Below are positions 23,901 to 31,700 of a stretch of 64,000 nt of DNA, one piece after another. The translations under genes were made by a program, and so were the position numbers. The stretch spans positions 14,858,603-14,922,602 of the forward strand of contig NC_049992.1 in assembly GCF_000003815.2 (NCBI RefSeq), given 5' to 3'. Position 1 is the first letter of the stretch. Every line of letters starts with the position of its first letter. Below the pieces are notes generated by a model. It did not search any database. It saw only the letters and a program-made list of their open reading frames with translations, and was not told where the DNA came from. This stretch comes from Branchiostoma floridae (lineage: Eukaryota > Chordata > Leptocardii > Amphioxiformes > Branchiostomatidae).

Positions 23901-26025
23901 CGTCACACTTCCGGTCCGGTCTTAGAACTCGAAAAGGATCAGATGACTGATCAAAAGCTTGTTGATAGATAAGCGCTTTATTTTTGCGTACGGTTTAGAA
24001 TTGTATCATAACATTTTTTTTATATTTGCAGTTCCAGAAAAACGAACGACATCCGCAACATTTTCCACAGTGGCCACGGTAATCGGGTCCTCAGCGGCGG
24101 TTCTCTGGTTGATCATCTGCGTATCCCTGGTCATGTTCCTTGTGAAACGGCACCGCAGACAGGGAGAAGAGAGGAAGAAATTCTCATCACTGTACAACAT
24201 CGGTCTAGCGGGGACAACGTCACCGAGTGAAGCCGATGAAAAGAAAACAAACGTGTGTAAAGAAACACCGGGTAGGTAGACATCATCATTTATAAAAAAA
24301 ATACACGGTGTCAAACAGTGACAGTCAATAGGCTGATGTGATGCCAAAAAGTAAAATCCTGATTTTGTAGTCAGAAATTGTAGCCATTAAAATACAAATT
24401 ATTCAATATAACAATGCAATCTATATACGCATCAACAGACTGGTTATGTTGGTCAACATTAAAATTATTGAACATTCATTCATCGAGTAAACACAGTTTC
24501 TTGTTCAATTGTAGCAGCGCTGAGTTTTTTGTAAAATGCAGTCCAGTTGAGTTGGGGACTAGACCATGTTATTGATTTATGCTGTAGAGGCATATATCTT
24601 CATGACGGAGACGAATGGTTTCATTGCTCTATCTGCCTCTAGTTTCAAGCACAACGCACAATTTAATGAACTCTCAGCAACCCTTTTCCCTCAGTAGTTC
24701 ACCTTACTTGACTCCGACAATCGTTAAAATGATTTCAGGTCTGCAGTCACCATTTTATGTACCAGTTATGTCCCTTTTCATTTGATGGAAATCTTGCTGC
24801 GACCTAAATTGGATATTTGTTACAATCTTTGCCTTCATAACTGAAATAGCATGCAAAACTTTGAAGTATATCTAAAAAGACAACAAAACATACAAAGTGT
24901 AAAATGTCGTTTTCATTCATGGAATTTGCCGAGTCCTCTGTCAAGTAGCTAGGTATTAAAGCTAGCTATAGGCCGTCGCCTGACAGCTTGTGGAGTTGGG
25001 TGTTAGTCATAATGTCATCAACTGTGATGTCAATGTCAATGGTGTGTTTGATTCGGTATCTGTTTTGTGTTGGAGTCTGCACTCTTCACTACGGCCACGG
25101 TCTTCTCTTTCAATGTCAAAAACAAAATTGCAACGTCATTTACATAATTTGAAAGACCGTAGGCTCGTTTTCTGTGTATCAAGCCTTAATACTACTTTGT
25201 TGAAGACCTAAAACACTAATGATTGCATAACGGCTCAAACTTTTCATAACATTTCCATAGACATGCCAAATGATACACAATCGCCAAGTAGAGAAATAGC
25301 AACAACAAGAGGAACCAAACGAACTGGTATGTAGAAAATTTTGGTTGTTATTAGTAAAATGGTTGTTTATACTTTACCGAGTACTATAAACCCATTAAAA
25401 TGCTAGTAAAGTCAAAGGAACATATTCTTGTTGATGTGTCTGCATCTAAATTGTATAGTGAATGTACACCGTGGAAAGTATTGGTTATTCTCGTCCGTCC
25501 CTAAAGTAAAGCTGAGACGTTTTTGGTTCACGATTCAATACTGTATGCTGTATTGAATGCACAATGGGAACATCTTTGTTACTTCTGCCGACAGACAGGA
25601 GATGTGCCAAGGTTCTTTACGACTACAAACCACGAGAGGACAATGAGCTGAGGCTTGAAATCGGAGACATTGTCGAGATTCTAGAAGGAGAAGAAGGAAC
25701 CTGGTGCCTGGGGTATCTCAGAGGCCGGATGGGGCTGTTCCCTTCCAACTACGTGCGCTTCGTCCCTATAACTGAGGGTATGCAAATACATGATAATTAT
25801 AAATTGAAATAATGATGCAAGTTATGTTAGTTTCTGCCGTTACGCGTGGTACTTGGTACGTGGGATTCGTGTTTATATAGAATGTAATAAGAATGAAATA
25901 TTTGGAATTTCCGTATGTACATGCTAACTTTTCTTTATTATTTTACTACAGTATCACCGTCAACGTCACTTTACATTCATTGTATCTCAGAAGACAATGG
26001 CAAATCAGTGAAGGACCATCTATAG
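9059..26025 (+). CDS. Gene A: V-C2-C2 Ig receptor with TM and cytoplasmic SH3 (8 coding exons)
   Basis: Spliced model: 9059-9122 (candidate), 19411-19767, 20345-20638, 22205-22483, 24032-24271, 25261-25326, 25595-25777, 25952-26025. All junctions are GT-AG and phase 1, the frame stays open, and it gives about 518 residues ending in TAG. Order: signal peptide, V-type Ig without the usual disulphide, two C2 Ig domains with cysteines and NxS/T sites, one transmembrane helix, basic juxtamembrane segment, SH3, short tail. The V domain resembles HEPACAM-family V domains, which also lack the cysteine pair (family knowledge); the SH3 resembles CD2AP/CIN85-type SH3s. Likely a plasma-membrane adhesion or recognition receptor (inference). 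Gene B is its inverted paralog with matching exon lengths, which independently supports exons 2-8. The first exon is the least certain part. Confidence 0.85.
10465..10656. mobile_element. MITE family 1, copy 3, with TAA target duplication
   Basis: 192 bp; left GGGCGCGGTCACATAGGTCG, right reading back as GGGCGCGGTGAGATAGGTCA. Flanked directly by TAA at 10462-10464 and 10657-10659, a 3-bp TWA duplication as PIF/Harbinger elements make (family inference). Lies in gene A intron 1 and produces two chance overlapping reading frames that I do not count as genes. Confidence 0.85.
10684..10871. mobile_element. MITE family 1, degenerate copy 4
   Basis: Starts 27 bp after copy 3. Shares the interior (GATTTTGATGCTGTAAGCTT, then GACGGAGCCAACCACAGACG) and a decayed right end (CGATCACACGACGCATGTGT followed by ACCGGCC). 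The left end is lost. Confidence 0.6.
10872..11885. repeat. Gene A intron 1 with degenerate GAATGAATG repeat
   Basis: 11340-11480 is an imperfect tetranucleotide (GAAT/GGAT) tract. It yields a minus-strand frame rich in Ser-Phe-Ile-His, which is a repeat artefact. Confidence 0.7.
11886..12108. repeat. Microsatellite cluster (CTAT)n, (AT)n, (GA)n
   Basis: Seven or so CTAT units at 11889-11912, an AT run at 11947-11962, then about 140 bp of GAGA-rich purine DNA. In gene A intron 1. Confidence 0.9.
12109..14342. other. Gene A intron 1, no recognised element
   Basis: No domain-bearing frame on either strand. Sequence complexity is higher at 12290-12660, which might be conserved regulatory DNA, but nothing in the window can test that. 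Confidence 0.5.
14343..14562. mobile_element. MITE family 2, copy 1 (AAGGTGGTATC inverted repeats)
   Basis: 220 bp with inverted ends: left AAGGTGGTATCTCACTGCAC then TTGG, right reading back as AAGGTGGCATCTCACTGCAC then TTGG. Non-coding. A second copy is at 59579 in gene B intron 1. Confidence 0.8.
14610..14840. repeat. Uninterrupted copy of a segment that hosts the 2.84-kb element
   Basis: Matches 16290-16350 joined to 19191-19360 (shared stretches such as GCTCAAACGAACTAAGTACT, AAGGTACAATTT and ATAAGGACAGATGGCATCAA). TA at 14666-14667 is the unoccupied insertion site. Confidence 0.75.
14841..16289. other. Gene A intron 1, no recognised element
   Basis: No gene, repeat copy or structured RNA recognised. 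Confidence 0.5.
16598..17215. repeat. Degenerate tandem repeat, about 125-157 bp units
   Basis: Four to five decayed units recognisable by starts GTAGGTGTGTAGCGGTTG (16600), GCAGGTGTGTAGCGGTTG (16751), ATAGGTAGGGGACAC (about 16906), GTGGTGGATAGCTGTTGG (17035) and GTAGGTAGGTACTTAGGG (about 17180), each following a TAACTCAAAAT/TAACTTGAGAT-like segment. Inside the composite element. Confidence 0.65.
18448..19045. repeat. Nested foldback (long inverted repeat) in the composite element
   Basis: Arms 18448-18654 and 18735-19045 are inverted copies, for example GTTACTGGGTGTCGGCTGCA near 18579 against its complement near 18800, and TAAATTAGAAGGTAAGTGG near 18460 against its complement near 19030. 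The part from 18655 to 18803 is a diverged copy of the element's own end (CGTGGGGTTATCAATAAGTC). Confidence 0.75.
19411..19767 (+). CDS. Gene A exon 2: V-type Ig domain lacking both canonical cysteines
   Basis: Acceptor ctctag at 19405-19410, donor gtaagt at 19768, phase 1 on both sides, 118 full codons. B strand reads VTLAASYS where a cysteine is normal; C strand has the invariant tryptophan in VTWYKV; the D/E region has MASLRID; the E-F turn and F strand read LEDEGTYSLSI, again without cysteine. The DEGTY motif is diagnostic of a V-set fold. The same two losses occur in gene B and, from family knowledge, in HEPACAM-type V domains, so this is ancestral rather than decay. A cysteine at the second residue (CLSQ) is shared with gene B (CWAQ) but may be removed with the signal peptide. 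Confidence 0.9.
20345..20638 (+). CDS. Gene A exon 3: first C2-type Ig domain
   Basis: Acceptor tctaag before 20345, donor gtaagt at 20639, phase 1 both sides, 294 nt, the same length as in gene B. Starts VPPKLEVGPSNPY; B strand cysteine in VTLTCKV, tryptophan in LHWEKDGG, F strand cysteine in SGLYSCLV, so an intact Ig disulphide. One N-glycosylation sequon (NVSS) follows KP. The stretch WEKDGGRIET and the SLTIRHVTR segment are nearly identical to gene B. Codons are clean and the domain length of about 98 residues is usual for a C2/I-set domain. Confidence 0.92.
21174..22123. mobile_element. 950-bp inverted-repeat element in gene A intron 3
   Basis: Left tip CCCTATTCAGACCG, right tip reading back CCCTATTCAGACAGGGG; flanked by TAAA (left) and TTAA (right), consistent with one decayed piggyBac-type TTAA duplication (inference). 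Contains G and C homopolymers near both ends and four perfect TGACGTCA palindromes. No transposase. Its right third is shared with the element at 54546. Confidence 0.7.
22205..22483 (+). CDS. Gene A exon 4: second C2/I-set Ig domain
   Basis: Acceptor tttcag before 22205, donor gtaggg at 22484, phase 1 both sides. PASIISISN start; B strand cysteine in VTFQCVADGNPPPN, a classic I-set signature, followed by NITW (sequon plus invariant tryptophan); SSLVLNDV, then DSGIYTCSASNGVG with the F strand cysteine. The 3' tip of an inverted-repeat element ends only 77 bp upstream of this exon. The gene B counterpart is 6 nt longer. Confidence 0.92.
24032..24271 (+). CDS. Gene A exon 5: transmembrane helix and basic juxtamembrane segment
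   Basis: Acceptor tttgcag before 24032, donor gtaggt at 24272, phase 1 both sides. After PEKRTTSATFS comes a hydrophobic run of about 23 residues (VATVIGSSAAVLWLIICVSL and on through VMFLV), then the stop-transfer cluster KRHRRQGEERKK. This sets a type I topology with the Ig domains outside. The cytosolic part has one tyrosine (SSLYNIG) and is serine/threonine rich (TTSPSEAD); it diverges from gene B after the basic cluster. Confidence 0.9.
25261..25326 (+). CDS. Gene A exon 6: short cytoplasmic linker
   Basis: A 66-nt exon between acceptor ttccatag (ends 25260) and donor gtatgt (25327), phase 1 both sides. It encodes MPNDTQSPSREIATT and a basic end RGTKR. Gene B has an exon of exactly the same length and phase at the same position, sharing only the IAT core, which is why I accept so small an exon. 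No domain; polar, probably a flexible link to the SH3. Confidence 0.75.
25595..25777 (+). CDS. Gene A exon 7: cytoplasmic SH3 domain
   Basis: Acceptor ccgacag before 25595, donor gtatgc at 25778, phase 1 both sides, 183 nt as in gene B. Complete SH3 core: AKVLYDYKP (the ALYDY motif), acidic RT loop (REDNEL), GDIVEIL, the n-Src loop EGEEG, the ligand-binding tryptophan in TWCLGYL, GRMGLFPSNYV (the Pro and Tyr of the PxxP-binding groove). SH3 domains bind proline-rich peptides; closest style is CD2AP/CIN85 (inference). About 49 of 60 residues match gene B, higher than in the Ig domains. A self-contained symmetric 1-1 exon is what exon shuffling would leave. Confidence 0.93.
25952..26025 (+). 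CDS. Gene A exon 8: C-terminal tail with conserved TSLYIHC
   Basis: Acceptor tttactacag (ends 25951); phase 1 join gives VSPSTSLYIHC then a polar end and TAG at 26023-26025. The last exon of gene B is the same length (74 nt coding) and encodes VSPATSLYIHC plus a divergent polar end, also finishing in Leu-TAG. That match, 24 kb away and on the opposite strand, is strong evidence for this exon. The tyrosine may be a phosphorylation site, but the context does not fit the ITIM consensus. Confidence 0.85.
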
Positions 26026-26716
26026 TTTCGAGTGTGCGAGTGACTTCTTGGAGGTACATGCTGACATCTGCAGAACTTCCTTTGTAACGATTGCAGAGAT
26101 TTCATGGACGTTAAAAGACTGCACTATTTTTGTGAGGTCTGTCATACATATGTTAATACGGATCGAAGCATGTCTGAAATCATTGCGGGCTTTGATGAAT
26201 ATTCCGAAAGTTACGTCTAACGTCTGACCTTCGACAACTAAATATTCTGAAGGGTTTGCAGTCCTCATTTTTACAGATTTTATTTTTATCAAGGGTCTTT
26301 TTCTAGAAATTTACATAAAAGCTGGGCGAGAGGAAGTTCGATCTCCATACTTCACAAGCAATATATTTAGTGAGATTGGTCCAGAAGGGAAGTCAGAAAG
26401 GAAAAAAAAGGCTTGATTGCGACATGTGATCTTTACAAATCACCATAATTCGAAAATGTGTACATGACATTGTGTAGCTCGTTACGATAGATACAGATTT
26501 ATCCTTCAAAAACACTTAACATATACAACATACGAGGTGCCCTTACTGGTACCTCTGTAACATTTATGAACTTGATAATCTCACACTCAAAGCCTACTTT
26601 GTTCCTACAGTGTAACAATGATTTTCCCCTTCTTTCTTCTCAGAAGTTTTTTTTGTAGCTTGAGGCTTAATCGTACTGGAAAATCGTAAGATAAATGTGA
26701 TGTTACGAGAACACAA

Positions 26717-26722
26717 AATAAA
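26717..26722 (+). terminator. Candidate polyadenylation signal of gene A
   Basis: First AATAAA seen downstream of the gene A stop codon, about 690 bp after it. Chance occurrence is possible in AT-rich DNA; no transcript end is available. Confidence 0.35.
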
Positions 26723-28703
26723 GACCATGGATTTATACTAATGTAATCGTGTTTTTTGTGTAGTCAATTGATTTCTGCGCAATATGCATTATAAAGTCTA
26801 TCAAACTATAACTATGGCAACATCTTTTACTTAAAAAAAACCTGTGCATACAATGTCTATATATAGCGCCTATCCAAATGCACTTCACTGTGGAAGTGGA
26901 TGCCTATTAAACAAATCGTAATTCTGGTCTAAAAAAGCCGATGGCCCATGAATCTTGAACCTTCTATCGTGCTCAAGGGTGTAATAGGCATCATTTGTAG
27001 TTCAAAGGAATACCGACTTCAAAGAGCTTTGTTCCTGTGTTACAATACCAATCCTTACCATCTGTGGAGTCTTTTTGTAAATTTCTGTTCTAAATGATTG
27101 TGAAGAAATGAGTCCCTTAGGTCTGCAGCCGCTACGTTTGGTCTCACAAGGATTGCAACACCGCAGTGGTCAAACAAGCACCAGCCAAATGAAGATACCC
27201 CTTATCGACTCTTAAGCCGTTTCCTCATTTAGAAAGCAATCAGACAAAGTTGTCTGAAGACATCGCACGCATGCTGATCGCAGCACAATACTAAATGAAT
27301 CGATGGTGTGATTCTTTTCATGATGTGGTTAGTTTTAGAAAGATTGTAGCATGTCAATAATTATATATGGAAACGCCCTTGAACTTCATACGGGATATTA
27401 ATAATGTTCGTGCTGGATATTCATGTATAAGCTTTCTTGCCCGTGTCAATAGAACTAGAGAGGTAAATCTCCACGCATCAGATATTCCGATGATTAATGT
27501 CACACAAGAGCCTAAGGGTCGATTTAACGGGCACGTGGATCTCGAAAACGCTGTAATGAGGCTACGTGTGTGACAAACCGGTATGGTATTCACCACTTTG
27601 CTCTCTAAGTCCAATGCTAACTTTAATATAATCGAAGGATCTTTCACGGTGTTGTTAAAGTAATGGATTGTTTATATAGACTAAATGTTGACAGTTTTAA
27701 CTTTAGCACTCCAATAGTTCATACGCTATTGCCAAACGTCCTGTCGAATAAACATATACACATATGTATATATATTTTTGTATATGTATGAATGTAGAGA
27801 GATAGATAAATATGACTATATTATATAGATAGATAGATTGATAGATAGATATAGACATATGTTGTCTATCGCATTACATAACAGAATGAGTCACAAAGAA
27901 CTTCAAGTTGACGCACAATGAATAATATCCGCACCTCTGATGCAACACATGATGTAAGAATGCTTAATGTGGATGCCTTGAACACAAAATGGCAAATTGT
28001 CAAAACCAATACATAACCCTGGGGGCAGAACACATCATGAGCCCAAGAGAGAACACTTTTAACACTGGCTTCTGAATAGAATCACTAACTGCTATTGTAA
28101 CAGATGCGCATATGGCAAAACGTACGTCCGCAGGCAGTTTGACTTATAGATGTCAGGACATCAATCTAATAGTTGGCTTCTAGGGTCAACACTGGTGATT
28201 TAAACACCCGTAATTCTTCACCAAGTTCTTTTAAATTAGCTGTGGGGTAGGCATAACGTGACCAGGAAAACCCTTGCTGTATATAATCTCCCAAAGGACA
28301 CGCTCCACCAATCAATATTTAATCACATTACGGGGAAGGTTCAATTGTGGGCACTAGTACTACCCGCCCCTCGTGTCTGGGCCAGCGCTGTGTACGTGAT
28401 TTCTTGTGATTGCGTTTTAAGGGGGAAGGTGATTTGACTGAGATTCTTACTCCTCACAGGAGACATTGCACGCAGTGAATGCTAACACCACAGCCTGCGG
28501 TAAGGCACAAAAGTACAGTGTACACTTCATTCTAACCTGGCAATAATCAACACTCAGAATCATTTAATATGAAGTTAAGGAAAACTACGCTCTTTCTCTC
28601 CGTCTATTATATATTCCTAGTAAAGAAATAAACGATGCATCTAATTGCAAAATTGCAATATAAAAACAAAAGATAATAATGAGAAGGTATTAAAAGTACT
28701 CAC

Positions 28704-28786
28704 GTCGGATGTTCTTGATTTAGGTGCAGTTTTCATACACTCCGCAAATGCAACTGGCTCTTCAAGCTGAATCCCACCGACGGCTC
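28704..28786 (-). other. Weak candidate exon of unknown gene
   Basis: On the minus strand an acceptor-like tcatgtacag leads into 83 open bases (GAVGGIQLEEPVAFAECM and on) that end at a good donor GAC|gtgagt. No domain is recognised, the polypyrimidine tract is poor, and no partner exon was found. Confidence 0.15.
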
Positions 28787-31700
28787 CTGTACATGATATT
28801 CCACACACGTGTTTACGATAACGCGAATATAACATTTCCCGGTTTAATATGTCAACCCTTGTCGACCTGGGTAAATCATATATTTCCCTGAGGAAATTTT
28901 GCTGTTTTGTAGAACATTATGTTCATCGACCCTTTACCACAGGGGAACATATTGCGCCTCAGACGACACACTTCTATTGTCATATCTATCTTGATCATTT
29001 AGATTTGAAACAAAAAACTTTGGGCGCAAAGTAAAAAGTTACTTGGAGCATAGATCCGAACAGACCTATCCAATACAGTAATAAAACGGCATGATAGTAT
29101 GAATATGAATATTTACGAATACGTACCAAATGAAGCAAGTATATTTTTATGTTTACTATCAACGTAGATAAAATGCAATAATCTTCGAACTTACATCTTA
29201 TCTTCCTTCGACAAACATTTTGAATGACACGTATAATTCAATTATGGTTACCTTTTACGAAGTACAAATACATTAAATTTTGAATATAGAGCGAAAATGG
29301 CTTCATACTCAGCCACTATATTGATACCATGTGAACATAAGACATAAATTGGATTCAGTGCAATGAAATGCATTTATGTACAAGTTGATGTAATAAACAA
29401 TAGTCAAGCAGTTTGTTGCGACACAAGTTTTTGTAGAGCATATAGAGCGGTTATACGCATATAACTTTTTTCGCTCATAATGCCATATCGTGATTTGACG
29501 ATATGGATGACATCCGCGTGCGCATCAACTTTCGGCTCCATCCTCCCCCCCTCTCAAATTCCATTCAACTCAAATCAGTACAAAACATTTTTAAAATGTC
29601 ACATATTACAAAGAAATATATGGTGGAAAACGGACATTTATGTCATGAAATGCCAAAGCCAATTCCACAGCCGAAGAATAAGATCTCGAAAAAAAATAAG
29701 AATCTATAATTTGATATAAATACTCTATGTGATCAGTCATTTGTTAATGAGCAGCAATTTTATTTACACGCTCGCATAGGTTTAAAGGTTTCCAGAGGAT
29801 GTCATTCATATGATTAAATTGACATGGCCTAACGTGTTTAGGTAAAATCATAATGGCAGTTTATTTTATTTCTAATCATAAAGATGCTCAATATTATTGA
29901 AATGGATCACATTATTTGCAAGATTTCTCTCATCTACGTAATAGACGATTTTTGTACGAGTGCTCAGAAATATATTTTGAAATATATGCTATCCTTTATC
30001 CACTCATCATTTCTATAAAGATATACAGAATCACACAATTGCCACGGCACAATACTTAAAATTGATGGTCAAAGTAAAAAACGTATACACAACACTTAAA
30101 CACAACATTGTCTAAAACTAAAAAAAAAAAAAACATACTAGGAAACAGAAACAATGAAACAGACAACAGAATGCAGCGACACCTGCGCTGCAGTACAATG
30201 CAAACCTGTCAGATTGCCCTGAAGACGTTGACAGACGGTCACCGAAACGTTGGTGTGAATAACACAATGGTTGTGTAAAAAGACGATGTGCCAACTTGAT
30301 GAAACTTTCGCGGAGAAACGATAACAATTTCACAAGATTTATTAAAGAAGTAACATGCACAAAACTCGTTTGAGGCGCTTGGGACAAATTCTGTTCTCAA
30401 AATTATATTAAAAGTTCTACTCAGGAAAAGGGTTCATGAACAATCAGCGGCAACCTGTCAGCTTTTAGATTGGACTAGTGCTACGTGCCATGAACTATGA
30501 GGCAGTACGATGAAAACACACAAGAACTCAAGTCAATAATAAACGACTTAACAACGTGATACGCTCCGGGTGGGCTGCACCAAGACCAATTATGTATTGC
30601 AAGAGGTGGCCAGAAGCAAGACGGAAATTTGCTATAAATCGCCCGATGCCCTCAAATTGCCAATATCTCTGGACGTAATGTACTTACTTCAGGCATGCGG
30701 TCCATTAGTGATAATGTGTTCGAAAACGGGCATATTGTTTGAGGGTGCACCGAACTCTATTCTTTTTACAAAAGGTCATTTGAACTTCCGACTGGCTAAT
30801 GGAATTGTGAATACAGGAATACAGCTGTTTGGGGGAAGTCATCCATTTTCTACATCCCTCGGTAATTGAATAAATAGACGAATTAGACACACAGTAACGG
30901 TATTTACTTACTGACTGGCTTAGGTACTTAGTGGAGAATACTAACAAATGATATTCAATGCACTTCTTCAGGATATAAACATAAATAGCTGTAGCAAAAA
31001 AGGCAGCAATCCATTCGAATTCTTAGTTCATGTGTTCCAATGTTGTGTCAAGAAAGTGTCTGTTGTTTCAAGAAAGTAATGGCCTACGTATTCGTTAGCT
31101 TTTCATGAGCTATAAACTTTGAAGATAATATTCCATGATAGGTAGCCATGTTCTCTTATATACAGCCTTCTGTGTGAAGACATTCTGAAAACAGTCCTGT
31201 CTTATTAGTGACTAAAACGTCGCATTTACTTGCACAAAAACATGTTCCTTGACTTAAGTTCCGGTAATTAGATATGGTCCACTGTATCTTGATAATAAGT
31301 TACTCTAAGTAACAGACAAAAATACCCTTTTTGTATGTGAATTGCCAATGTTTAATAAAAGCGTCTATGATGATGACGGTGCTGAAGATGAGGATGATAA
31401 GTTTTCGAATGATAAAACTACAAGTCTTGTCGGCGAACAAAAATAGTTTTGGCTTCCAGCAGATGGGCATTAACTCTAATATCCAAGCAGATCTTGCTGT
31501 GGCAATTTTTATTTTTTATTTTTTTGTATATATTTTATATACAATAGATAGTATATATATGCACTATGTAGTAAGATAGCATGTAGTAAGTCTGAGAAGG
31601 AGTTTAGTCGGCAGAGATAAAATTCATTCGTCTCCTCGGAGTCTAATAAAACTCCTCTAGATCTGCCGGCAAAATAAACCCCAATAAATAAACCGGCCAA

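Noticed and set aside
25564-25594. Upstream in-frame ATG before the SH3 as an independent small SH3 protein
   Set aside because: Homology to gene B begins only at the splice acceptor (25595), and the phase matches the receptor exons.
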